A stretch of DNA of 64,000 bases, taken from assembly GCA_035538795.1 (NCBI GenBank), contig DATLJS010000020.1, forward strand, positions 124,001 through 188,000. The letters are read 5' to 3'. Shown piece after piece: positions 42,353-50,791 of the stretch; the stretch's first letter is position 1; every line of letters begins with the position of its first letter. The position numbers and the translations under genes are program-made. The notes beneath the pieces were generated by a model. It searched no databases. It saw only the letters and a program-made list of their open reading frames with translations, and was not told the DNA's origin. Source of the DNA: JAJZGK01 sp035538795. Lineage in GTDB: Bacteria > Pseudomonadota > Alphaproteobacteria > Rhodospirillales > Magnetospirillaceae.

Positions 42353-44266
42353 TCAGATCGAGGCGTCGTGCTGCACGCCGCCCTCTCCGGCTTCGCGCTG
42401 AAGATCACGCTCGATATAGCGGATCAGCTTTTCCACGGCCTCATCCACCGACAGGGCCTGGGTATCCAGCACCAGTTCGGGATGAATCGGCTCTTCATAG
42501 GGAGCCGAAATGCCGGTGAATTCGGGAATGCCGCCTTTGACCGCCTTGGCGTACAGACCCTTGGGGTCGCGGCGCTGGCATTCCTCGACATCGGCCTTGA
42601 CCCAAACTTCGTGGAAGGCGTTGGCGTTGATCGAGCGGGCCCGATCGCGGTCGGCGCGGTAAGGCGAGATGAACGAGGTCAGCACCACCATGCCCGCCTG
42701 CACGAACAGGTTGGCCACCTCGCCGATGCGGCGGATGTTTTCGGCGCGGTCCTCGGGCGAAAAGCCCAGATCGGAGTTCAGCCCCTGGCGGATGTTGTCG
42801 CCGTCCAGGGTGAAGACCTGGAAACCGCGGTTGAACAGGCGACGCTCGACTTCCATGGCGATGGTCGACTTGCCCGACCCCGACAGGCCGGTCAGCCAGA
42901 TGATCCCGCCCTTGTGGCGGTTGACGGCGGCGCGGGCCGTCGGCGTGACCTTGTGCTCGACAGCCGTCAGATCCGCCGCCACGGCGCTGGGCACGCAACG
43001 GGTATCGGGCAGGCCGTCGGCCGAAATGACGCCGCCGCCGACGATGTCGTAATTGTCGACCAGCACGAAGCGGCCGGTCCGCGGATTGTCGATGAAGGGG
43101 TCGAGAGCGACGCGGCCGGCGGCGCGGAAGATGACCTCGGCGACGGCGTTGCGTTCGACGAACTCGTTGCTGACCGAAGCCAGATCGGTGACGTCGATGA
43201 CGCGTTCGACCTTTTCGACGCTGACGATATGTTCGGCCGTGGCCAGCTTCAGCTTATAACGCCGCCCGGTGGTCAAAGGCGCGCGGCCCAGCCAGAAGAC
43301 GCGGGCCTTGAAGACGTCGGAGCCGATGGGGGCGTCTTCATACAGGCTGGCGATCTGGCCGCGCTCGATGAAAATCTGCTCATCCAGGGTGACGCCGATC
43401 GACTGCCCCGCTTCCGCCGTGGCGGCGCTCGCCGCGTGCCAGCTTTCGATGGTCGAAATGCGGGCGGTCTTGCCGGACGGCGAGAACAGCAGCCGGTCCC
43501 CCACCTTCAGGCGTCCGCTTTCGATGCGCCCGGCGATGATGCGGCGGTGATCAAACTTATAGACGTCCTGCACCGGGAAGCGCAGCGGCAGCTCGGTGGC
43601 CTCGGCGGCCGGAGCGAAACCGTCCAAAGCCCCCAGCACCGTCGGCCCCTTGAACCAGGGCATGGTGGCGGAGCGGGCGGCGATATTGTCGCCATGGCGG
43701 GCGGCGATGGGAATGATCTCGGTGGGGGTGACGCCGATCTCGGCCAGATAGGCGCGGATTTCCGCCGACACTTCTTGGAAGCGAGTCTCGGAATAATCCA
43801 CCGCGTCCATCTTGTTGACCACCACGGCCAACTGGCGCAGGCCCAGCAGGTGCAGCAGATAGCCGTGGCGGCGCGACTGTTCCTGCACGCCCTCCAAGGC
43901 GTCGATGACCAGCACGGCGGCGTCGGCGCTGGCGGCGCCGGTGACCATGTTCTTCAAGAACTCCTTGTGGCCGGGCGCGTCGATGATGACGTAGGGCCGC
44001 TTGGCGGTCTTGAAGGGAATCTGGGCGGTGTCGATGGTAATGCCCTGGTCGCGCTCGGCCTGCAGGGCGTCCATGACAAAGGCCCACTCGAAGGGCATGC
44101 CGCGCTTTTCGCAGACTTCACGCAGGGTTTCGACCTTGCCTTCGGGCAGGCTGTCGGTCTCGTGCAGCAGACGGCCCACCAGGGTCGACTTGCCGTGATC
44201 GACGTGACCGACGATGACGATCTTGAGGGTCTTGCTCATCTGAGCGATCTTGGTGTTCACGGTCAT
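42353..44266 (-). CDS. cysN: Bifunctional sulfate adenylyltransferase subunit 1/APS kinase
   Basis: A 637-residue fusion. The N-terminal CysN GTPase (about 1-430) has GHVDHGKSTLVGRLL, the switch region DAPGHKEFLKNM and NKMDAVD; it drives ATP sulfurylase with CysD. The C-terminal CysC domain (about 440-630) has the P-loop GLSGSGKST, LDGDNIRQGLNSDLGFS and ENIRRIGEVA, and phosphorylates APS to PAPS. The start is the ATG at 44266, which overlaps the cysD stop as TGATG; a GTG just before it at 44269 is the alternative. It is the last gene of the cysIHDNC run. Because CysH here is the APS-using type, the PAPS made is likely for sulfation. Confidence 0.95.
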   Translation of the reverse strand: MTVNTKIAQMSKTLKIVIVGHVDHGKSTLVGRLLHETDSLPEGKVETLREVCEKRGMPFEWAFVMDALQAERDQGITIDTAQIPFKTAKRPYVIIDAPGHKEFLKNMVTGAASADAAVLVIDALEGVQEQSRRHGYLLHLLGLRQLAVVVNKMDAVDYSETRFQEVSAEIRAYLAEIGVTPTEIIPIAARHGDNIAARSATMPWFKGPTVLGALDGFAPAAEATELPLRFPVQDVYKFDHRRIIAGRIESGRLKVGDRLLFSPSGKTARISTIESWHAASAATAEAGQSIGVTLDEQIFIERGQIASLYEDAPIGSDVFKARVFWLGRAPLTTGRRYKLKLATAEHIVSVEKVERVIDVTDLASVSNEFVERNAVAEVIFRAAGRVALDPFIDNPRTGRFVLVDNYDIVGGGVISADGLPDTRCVPSAVAADLTAVEHKVTPTARAAVNRHKGGIIWLTGLSGSGKSTIAMEVERRLFNRGFQVFTLDGDNIRQGLNSDLGFSPEDRAENIRRIGEVANLFVQAGMVVLTSFISPYRADRDRARSINANAFHEVWVKADVEECQRRDPKGLYAKAVKGGIPEFTGISAPYEEPIHPELVLDTQALSVDEAVEKLIRYIERDLQREAGEGGVQHDASI

Positions 44267-45069
44267 CACATATAGCCCTGCTGACGGAGGCGCTCGAAGG
44301 CGTCCTCGGATTCCTTGTCCTGGGCGCGGCCGGCGCGTTCAGAGGTCTTGGTGGAACGCAGTTCCTCGATGATCTCGGCGACGGTGCTGGCGTTGCTGAC
44401 AATGGAGCCGGTGCAGGGCGCGCAGCCCAGCGAACGGTAACGACGGCCGTTCTTCGAGAAATAGAGATCGACCATGGGAATGTTCTCGCGCTCGATATAG
44501 CGCCAGACATCCAGTTCGCCCCAGTGCAGCAGCGGATGGATGCGCAAATGCGTGCCCGGCGCAAAGTCCGTCTTGAACTGGTCCCAGAACTCGGGCGGCT
44601 GGTCCTTGAAATCCCACTCGGCGGATTCGGTGCGCGGGCTGAACACGCGTTCCTTGGCGCGGGTGCCCTCCTCGTCGCGGCGGATGCCGGCGATGACGCC
44701 GGTGAATCCGTGTTCCTTGATGATCTGCTTCAAGGGCTCGGTCTTCAGGGCCGAGCAGCAGGTGACGCGGCCCTTCGACGGATTCATGCCTTCGGCCAGA
44801 GCCTGGGTGTTGCCGCCGATGATCAGCGGCAGATTCCATTCCTTGGCGACGCGGTCGCGGAACTCGATCATTTCCGGGATCTTGTAGCTGGTGTCCACAT
44901 GCACCACCGGGAAAGGAACGTGGCCGAAAAAAGCCTTGCGAGCCAGCCATAGCAGGACGTTGGAATCCTTGCCGATGGACCACAGCATGGCGATCTTGTC
45001 GATGCGGTTGAAGGCTTCACGCAGAATGAAGATGCTCTGGGCTTCCAGGGCGTCGAGATCGGATGTCAT
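44266..45069 (-). CDS. cysD: Sulfate adenylyltransferase subunit 2
   Basis: A 267-residue ATP pyrophosphatase-family protein that joins sulfate to ATP to form APS together with CysN. Motifs are LWSIGKDSNVLLWLARKAF (the PP-loop), VVHVDTSYKIPEMIEFRD and the C-terminal RSLGCAPCTGSI. The length is normal. The ATG at 45069 follows the cysH stop after one base, and its own stop overlaps the cysN start, so the four genes are tightly coupled. Confidence 0.96.
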   Translation of the reverse strand: MTSDLDALEAQSIFILREAFNRIDKIAMLWSIGKDSNVLLWLARKAFFGHVPFPVVHVDTSYKIPEMIEFRDRVAKEWNLPLIIGGNTQALAEGMNPSKGRVTCCSALKTEPLKQIIKEHGFTGVIAGIRRDEEGTRAKERVFSPRTESAEWDFKDQPPEFWDQFKTDFAPGTHLRIHPLLHWGELDVWRYIERENIPMVDLYFSKNGRRYRSLGCAPCTGSIVSNASTVAEIIEELRSTKTSERAGRAQDKESEDAFERLRQQGYM

Positions 45070-45070
45070 G

Positions 45071-45745
45071 TTACTTGTTCGTCCTATGAATACCGCATTC
45101 AGTCTTGGCGCCACCGGCCCAACGGCCGGCGCGGATGGATTCGCCCGGCAGCGAGGGACGCGAACAGGGCCAACAGCCGATGGACCGATAGCCCTGGGCC
45201 ACCAACGGATGACGCGGCAAGTTGCGCTCGCTGAAGGCCGCTTCGATCCGCTCCTGGCTCCAGGGAGCCAGGGGGCTGATCTTGATGACGCCGTCGACGC
45301 TTTGCTCGATCGTCGCGATGTCCTCGCGGCCGCCGCCGTGAAAACGCTTGCGCCCGTCGACCAAAGCCTTGAAGCCGGCCTGTGCCCGCTCCAAGGGCTG
45401 CACCTTGCGCAGGTGGCAGCAGCGGTCGGGATCGGTGCGCCACAGATCCTCGGCCTCAGCCAGTTCCTCCTTGCTCGGGCGGATGATGCGCACGCCGGTC
45501 AGTCCCAGTCTGGCGATCACCTCGTCGCGATGGGCGATGGTTTCGTCGAACAGTTCATTGGTGTCGAGAAAAAGCACCGGCAGGCTGGGATCGACCTGAG
45601 CCACCAGATCGAGCAGCACCACCGCTTCGGCCCCGAAGCTGCTGGTGACAGCCAGACTGCCGGGGAACTCGGCGGCCAGGGCGGCAAGGAGTTCCTTGCC
45701 GTCCAGATGGCCGTAAAGCTCCCTCAGGCGGGACAGATCGCTCAT
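45071..45745 (-). CDS. cysH: Assimilatory adenylyl-sulfate (APS) reductase, iron-sulfur type
   Basis: A 224-residue member of the PAPS/APS reductase family that reduces activated sulfate to sulfite using thioredoxin. The PP-loop-like TSSFGAEAVVLLDLVAQ is followed by cysteine pairs in CCHLRKV and GCWPCSRP, which bind a 4Fe-4S cluster and mark the APS-using form rather than the E. coli PAPS form. The catalytic Cys is in the C-terminal ECGIH. Its ATG overlaps the cysI stop by four bases. Using APS directly means the downstream APS kinase is not needed for sulfite formation. Confidence 0.94.
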   Translation of the reverse strand: MSDLSRLRELYGHLDGKELLAALAAEFPGSLAVTSSFGAEAVVLLDLVAQVDPSLPVLFLDTNELFDETIAHRDEVIARLGLTGVRIIRPSKEELAEAEDLWRTDPDRCCHLRKVQPLERAQAGFKALVDGRKRFHGGGREDIATIEQSVDGVIKISPLAPWSQERIEAAFSERNLPRHPLVAQGYRSIGCWPCSRPSLPGESIRAGRWAGGAKTECGIHRTNK

Positions 45746-47784
45746 TCGGCCGCCTCTTCCGCCACCGGCTTTTCGACGATGGAGCGGACGGTGTCGAGAT
45801 AGACGGCCACCGATTCGCGATAACCATCGGCGCGGCCGGACGACAGGGCACCGGTCCGCTGGGCCTCGGCATGATCGAGAGCCGCACCGGCATTGGCCGG
45901 GCCGTGGGCGCGCACCCGCTGGAGGATCACCGCCGGGGTTTCCTCCTCGGTGGTCGGCTGGCCGACGCTGTGCAGCAGACGGCGGGCGGTGTAAGCCAGG
46001 GCCGCCTCGCCGGACTTCAGGGCCTCGTCCCAGCGATTGGCGCGCAACAGGCGGTCAAGCTGGATCAGGGCGTCGTCGGCCTGGCTGGCCAGCAGCGGAT
46101 CGGACGCCATGGGCGCGGCGCATTCGCCCTTCAGGGTCGGCGCGCCGGGGAAGACTTCCTGGTCGCCCCAGTCAACGAACATGGCGTCGTGGCCCTTGCC
46201 CTCGATGGGCTTGAGCACCTCGGCCAGACCGGGCTTGCCCAGGCGTTCGGCCCAGGATCGCACCGTTTCGCCGCTCTGCTTGCCGTCGGCGTAGGCGGTG
46301 CGCAGCAGACGCAGAACCTCGACGGCGTGACGGGCCGGAATGATCGGGCCGGAAATGCCGACCTCACCGCCGGCATGGCCGGAACCGCCCAGATGCAGCT
46401 GGTAATGCGGAGCGGTCTGGCCGTCGACCTTCTTGGCCATGCCATGGAAGCCGAAATCGGCGATATGATGCAGACCGCAGGAATTCTGGCAGCCCGAGAC
46501 GCGCACGGAAACACCGCGCAAGGAGGCGTCCTGGTCCTGCTCGGCGATGACTTCGCGGGCGAAGTTGTACGAGCTGGTGATGCCGATGCGGCAGGTGGTG
46601 GTGCCGGGGCAGGAAATGACGTCGATGTTCTCGGCATCGGTTTCCGGCACGGCGATGTTGATGGCCAGCAGGCGCCGAACCACTTCGTCCACCGCGTCCT
46701 TGTCCAGGTCGGGGATCACCAGATTCTGGTCGCGGGTGGTGCGCAGGGCCTTGACGCCGAACTTGACGGCGATGGCCGACAACTCTTCCAACTGGTCCGA
46801 CGACAGATTGCCCAAAGGCGGATTGCCGACCACCGACACGCGGCCGTCATGCTGGGCGATGACGCCGGTCGGAGCCTTGGCCACGGCGGCTTCCGACGGC
46901 TTGCGCCAGGACAGCGGCTCCCACGGGCGCTGGGTCAAGCCCTTCAGGCCGTTGAACTCCTCGCGGAACAGTTCGGTGAACTTCTCGTCGCCGAAACGCT
47001 TGGCCAGAAACTTCATGCGGGCGGCGTTGCGGTTGATGCGGTCGGAATAGCGGTGATGCAGGCGGGTGCTGGCCTCGACCACCACCGGCAGCTCTTCCTC
47101 GGTGACGAAGTCCAGCACCTCGACCGCCGGGCGCGGCTGGCCGCCCAGGCCGCCGGCGGCAAGAACGCGGAAGCCCGGCTTGCCGTTCTTCTCGGTGGCG
47201 ACAAAGCCCAGGTCGTGAATCGACGAGGCGCCGCAATCGGTGCCGCAGCCGGAAATCGAGAATTTCATCTTGCGGGGCATCTGCTGCACCAGCGGCTGGC
47301 GCAGCCAAGAGCGGGCCAGACGGTCGGCCACGGCGCCGGCGTCCACCAGCTCGCGCGGGCAGGCCCCGGCCAAGGCGCAAGCCGTCACGTTGCGGATGGT
47401 GTTGCCGCAGGCTTCGCGCGTGGTCAGGCCGTTGGCATAGAGAAATTCCAGGGCATCGCCCGAGCGCGCCATGGGCACGAAATAGCTCTGGAAATCCTGG
47501 CGCGTGGTAATATGCAGATCGCCCTTGCAGAATTCCCGGTTATAACGGGCCAGCACGTTGAGCCAGGGGGTCGGAACGACGCCGCCGGGGATCTTGATGC
47601 GGATCATCTGCACGCCCGGCTGCTTCTGGCCATAGACGCCGAACCGGACGCGGTACGAGGTAAAAGCCTCGTCATCCCATTCGCCGGACAGTCGACGGGC
47701 CAGACCGCGGCGGTATTCGTCCAGGTCGGACAGTCGGACCAGCGGCTCGATCTCGCGGAAGGTGGCCAGGGCTTGGTGGCTCAA
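45742..47784 (-). CDS. cysI: Assimilatory sulfite reductase haemoprotein with C-terminal helical extension
   Basis: A 680-residue nitrite/sulfite reductase family protein that reduces sulfite to sulfide. The duplicated ferredoxin-like and sirohaem domains are recognisable; the siroheme/4Fe-4S ligands are Cys392 and Cys398 in CPGTTTC and Cys432 and Cys436 in GCQNSC. The core ends near residue 555. About 110 more residues follow, mostly helical (QADDALIQLDRLLRANRWDE, GEAALAYTARRLL), not part of the classical enzyme and HEPN-like in pattern. No cysJ flavoprotein is adjacent, so ferredoxin is the probable donor. It is the first gene of cysIHDNC; inverted repeats lie just upstream. Confidence 0.93.
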   Translation of the reverse strand: MSHQALATFREIEPLVRLSDLDEYRRGLARRLSGEWDDEAFTSYRVRFGVYGQKQPGVQMIRIKIPGGVVPTPWLNVLARYNREFCKGDLHITTRQDFQSYFVPMARSGDALEFLYANGLTTREACGNTIRNVTACALAGACPRELVDAGAVADRLARSWLRQPLVQQMPRKMKFSISGCGTDCGASSIHDLGFVATEKNGKPGFRVLAAGGLGGQPRPAVEVLDFVTEEELPVVVEASTRLHHRYSDRINRNAARMKFLAKRFGDEKFTELFREEFNGLKGLTQRPWEPLSWRKPSEAAVAKAPTGVIAQHDGRVSVVGNPPLGNLSSDQLEELSAIAVKFGVKALRTTRDQNLVIPDLDKDAVDEVVRRLLAINIAVPETDAENIDVISCPGTTTCRIGITSSYNFAREVIAEQDQDASLRGVSVRVSGCQNSCGLHHIADFGFHGMAKKVDGQTAPHYQLHLGGSGHAGGEVGISGPIIPARHAVEVLRLLRTAYADGKQSGETVRSWAERLGKPGLAEVLKPIEGKGHDAMFVDWGDQEVFPGAPTLKGECAAPMASDPLLASQADDALIQLDRLLRANRWDEALKSGEAALAYTARRLLHSVGQPTTEEETPAVILQRVRAHGPANAGAALDHAEAQRTGALSSGRADGYRESVAVYLDTVRSIVEKPVAEEAAE

Positions 47785-47813
47785 GGGGGGCTCTCCTATT
47801 TACGCAAAGTGCA

Positions 47814-47837
47814 TGTGCATAACCTACGCTATGCACA
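47814..47837. promoter_or_regulatory. 8-8-8 inverted repeat upstream of cysI (candidate operator)
   Basis: TGTGCATA (47814-47821) and TATGCACA (47830-47837) are perfect reverse complements with an 8-base spacer, 30 bp upstream of the cysI ATG. This spacing fits a dimeric regulator binding over the promoter or start region. Confidence 0.5.
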
Positions 47838-47897
47838 ATTTCACTTATCGAGCCCCAGAGGTCAACTAGTTTTACATAAAAACACTGAAGTATATTA

Positions 47898-47907
47898 GTC
47901 TATAGAC
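47898..47907. promoter_or_regulatory. 10-bp palindrome in the cysI upstream region
   Basis: GTCTATAGAC is a perfect palindrome within AT-rich DNA, about 115 bp upstream of the cysI start and 18 bp after the cysA stop. It could be a sulfur-responsive regulator site. Confidence 0.35.
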
Positions 47908-47924
47908 CATATCTAAATGGTAAA

Positions 47925-49037
47925 TTATATACCAGCCCCCTCGCCCATCAGCTCTCCACCAACCTCGAATCCCTTGCCTTCCGGCCAGCCGTCTTTCAGG
48001 AAGAACCGGGCCTGGCGCGGCCAAACGCGCAAAGACTGCCCCGCCGCCAGCTTCAGCTCGCTATGGCGCTGGCGGGTGGTTTCCGCTTCCAGAACCTGAT
48101 CGCCTACGGCCAGTTCGACCCGCACCACCGGCCCCAGAACGGTGACGTGCAGCACCCTGGCCAAGACCCCCACGCCGTCCCCGGCCGGCGACAGCAGCAG
48201 ATCGTGAGGACGCACGAAGGCCTGGCCCGGAGCATCCTCGACCCCATGATAATCGGGAGCCGGCAGGCGCAAATCGCCGATGCGGGCCTCGCCGCCGCGC
48301 ACCCGGCATTCCAGAGAATTGACGTTGCCCAGGAATTGATAGACGAACGGCGTGGCCGGATTGTCGTAAATCTCGGTGGGCGAGCCGATCTGTTCGATGC
48401 GCCCCTGGCTCATCACCACCACCCGATCGGCGACTTCCAACGCCTCTTCCTGGTCGTGGGTGACGAAGACGCCCGTGATCTTCAACTCGTCGTGCAAATG
48501 ACGCAACCATCGACGCAGCTCCTTGCGCACCTGGGCGTCCAGGGCGCCGAAGGGCTCGTCCAGCAGCAGCACCTTGGGCTCGATGGCCAAGGCCCGAGCC
48601 AGGGCGACGCGCTGACGCTGACCACCCGACAACTGCGAAGGATACCGCCCGGCCATGCCTTCGAGCTGCACCATCGACAGCAGATGATGGACGCGCTCGG
48701 CGATCTCCTTCTTGCCGGGACGACTGCCCTTGGGCCGCACGGTCAGACCGAAAGCCACGTTGTCAAACACCGTCATATGGCGGAACAGGGCGTAATGCTG
48801 GAAGACGAAACCAACTCCGCGGTCGCGAGCGGCGACATGGGTGGCATCGCCGCCGTCGAACAGCACCGAGCCGGTGTCGGCGAAATCCAGACCCGCCAGA
48901 ATGCGCAGCAAAGTCGTCTTGCCCGACCCGGACGGCCCCAACAGGGCCAGCAGCTCGCCCTCGGCCACGTCCAGCGACACGTCGTGCAGGGCGGTGAAGG
49001 AACCAAAGGTCTTATGCAGATTCTGAACCTGGATCAT
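47925..49037 (-). CDS. cysA: Sulfate/thiosulfate ABC transporter ATP-binding protein
   Basis: A 370-residue ATPase powering sulfate import. Walker A is LLGPSGSGKTTLL, the Q-loop VFQHYALF, the signature LSGGQRQRVALARAL, Walker B LLLDEPFGALD, and the H-loop VFVTHDQEEALE. The C-terminal about 130 residues form the TOBE-type regulatory domain of CysA. The ATG at 49037 is the start of homology (MIQVQNLHKTFG). It is the last gene of the sbp-cysT-cysW-cysA run, 64 bp after cysW. Confidence 0.95.
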   Translation of the reverse strand: MIQVQNLHKTFGSFTALHDVSLDVAEGELLALLGPSGSGKTTLLRILAGLDFADTGSVLFDGGDATHVAARDRGVGFVFQHYALFRHMTVFDNVAFGLTVRPKGSRPGKKEIAERVHHLLSMVQLEGMAGRYPSQLSGGQRQRVALARALAIEPKVLLLDEPFGALDAQVRKELRRWLRHLHDELKITGVFVTHDQEEALEVADRVVVMSQGRIEQIGSPTEIYDNPATPFVYQFLGNVNSLECRVRGGEARIGDLRLPAPDYHGVEDAPGQAFVRPHDLLLSPAGDGVGVLARVLHVTVLGPVVRVELAVGDQVLEAETTRQRHSELKLAAGQSLRVWPRQARFFLKDGWPEGKGFEVGGELMGEGAGI

Positions 49038-49101
49038 AAGGCGTCTCGCATAGAGGAACTGAGGGGTTGGAAGCAATATGGCGCGGACGGTCCGACAGGC
49101 A

Positions 49102-49941
49102 TCAATGCCCCCTCCGTACGCCGAAGCGCCATTCCAGGGCGCTTTTGGCGGCCAGGGTCACCAGGGCCAGCAAGGCCAGCAGCGAGGCGATGGCGAAGGC
49201 CGAAGCGAAATTGTACTCGTTGTAGAGAATCTCCACCTGCAACGGCATGGTGTTGGTCAGGCCGCGGATATGCCCCGACACCACCGACACGGCGCCGAAT
49301 TCGCCCATGGCGCGGGCGTTGCACAACAGCACGCCATACAGCAGGCCCCATTTGATGTTGGGCAACGTCACCCGCCAGAAGATGCGGAAGGCTCCCGCTC
49401 CCAGCACCACGGCGGCTTCCTCCTCCTCGGTTCCCTGCTCCTCCATCAGCGGAATAAGCTCGCGGGCGACGAAGGGAAAGGTGACGAACACCGTCGCCAG
49501 CACGATGCCGGGAACGGCGAAAATCAGGCGGATATCGTGGTCCGACAGCCACGGCCCCAGCCATCCTTGCAACCCGAACAGCAGCACGAAGACCAAGCCG
49601 GAAATCACCGGCGACACCGAAAACGGCAGATCAATCAACGACAGAAGCAGGCTTTTGCCGCGGAACTCGAACTTGGCGATGCACCAGGACGCCGTCAGCC
49701 CGAAGAACAGGTTCAGCGGCACGGAAATCAGCGCCGTCAATCCGGTCAGGCGAATCGAGGCCAGGGCGTCGTCCTCGACCAGCGCCGACAGATAGTGGTC
49801 CAGCCCCTTGGACAACGCCTCGATGAAAACCGTGACCAACGGCACCAGCAGGAACAGCGCCAGCACGATCACCGCAGCCAGGATCAGCAGAACACGGGAA
49901 ACCAGGGATTCCTGCCGGCTGTTGAGATTGCTTCCAGGCAT
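49102..49941 (-). CDS. cysW: Sulfate ABC transporter permease CysW
   Basis: A 279-residue inner-membrane permease with six membrane segments. The ABC permease EAA loop is at EEEEAAVVLGAGAFRIFWRV, and RAMGEFGAVSVVSGHIRGLT near the C-terminus is typical of CysW. It pairs with CysT, four base pairs upstream, and CysA. Confidence 0.95.
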   Translation of the reverse strand: MPGSNLNSRQESLVSRVLLILAAVIVLALFLLVPLVTVFIEALSKGLDHYLSALVEDDALASIRLTGLTALISVPLNLFFGLTASWCIAKFEFRGKSLLLSLIDLPFSVSPVISGLVFVLLFGLQGWLGPWLSDHDIRLIFAVPGIVLATVFVTFPFVARELIPLMEEQGTEEEEAAVVLGAGAFRIFWRVTLPNIKWGLLYGVLLCNARAMGEFGAVSVVSGHIRGLTNTMPLQVEILYNEYNFASAFAIASLLALLALVTLAAKSALEWRFGVRRGH

Positions 49942-49945
49942 GGCG

Positions 49946-50791
49946 TCAGGCTCCGGCGAAGCGGTTGCGCCGCCACTTTTGCAGGCTATTGATGACCAGC
50001 AGCATGACGAACGACACCCCCAGCATCACCGAGGCGATGGCGGTGGCCCCGCGATAATCGTACTGCTCCAGCTTGGTGACGATCAGCAAAGGGGCGATCT
50101 CGGACAGACCGGGCATGTTGCCGGCGATGAAGATGACCGAACCGTATTCCCCCACCGCCCGCGAAAAAGCCAAGGCGAAGCCCGTCAGCAGCGCCGGGAA
50201 AATCGCCGGCAGGATGACGCGGAAAAACACTTGGGCGCGGTTGGCTCCCAAGCTGGCGGCGGCTTCCTCGTGCTCGGCCTCGAAATCCTGCAGCACCGGC
50301 TGCACCGTGCGCACGACGAACGGCAGGCCGATGAAGGTCATGGCCACCAACACGCCCAGCGGCGTGTAGGAAATCTTGAGCCCGAACCATTGCAGCAGCG
50401 GCCCGCCGATGACGCCTTTCGGCCCATAGATGGTCGTCAGAGCCACGCCCGCCACGGCGGTCGGCAGGGCGAAGGGCAGATCCACCAGAGCGTCCAGCAG
50501 CTTGCGCCCGGGAAAGTCGTAACGGACCAGAACCCACGCCACCAGCAGCCCGGCGAAGACGTTGATGGCGGCCGCCACCAACGCCCCGCCGAAACTCAGG
50601 CGGTACGCGGCCAGCACACGCGGCGAAAAGGCCGCCGTCACGAAGTCGCCCCAGCTCATCCCAGCCGCCTTGAGGAACAGGGCCGCCAACGGGATCAGCA
50701 CGATCACGCTGAGATAGAACACCGTGTACCCCAAGGTGGGCGCGAAGCCGGGAATGACCCGCGACTTGTTCGTGTACTGGACCGCCGCCAT
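49946..50791 (-). CDS. cysT: Sulfate ABC transporter permease CysT
   Basis: A 281-residue permease with six membrane segments. LDALVDLPFALPTAVAGVAL and the EAA loop EEAAASLGANRAQVFFRV are typical, and FSRAVGEYGSVIFIAGNMPG is the CysT counterpart of the CysW C-terminal motif. Its ATG directly follows the TAA of the binding-protein gene. Confidence 0.95.
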   Translation of the reverse strand: MAAVQYTNKSRVIPGFAPTLGYTVFYLSVIVLIPLAALFLKAAGMSWGDFVTAAFSPRVLAAYRLSFGGALVAAAINVFAGLLVAWVLVRYDFPGRKLLDALVDLPFALPTAVAGVALTTIYGPKGVIGGPLLQWFGLKISYTPLGVLVAMTFIGLPFVVRTVQPVLQDFEAEHEEAAASLGANRAQVFFRVILPAIFPALLTGFALAFSRAVGEYGSVIFIAGNMPGLSEIAPLLIVTKLEQYDYRGATAIASVMLGVSFVMLLVINSLQKWRRNRFAGA

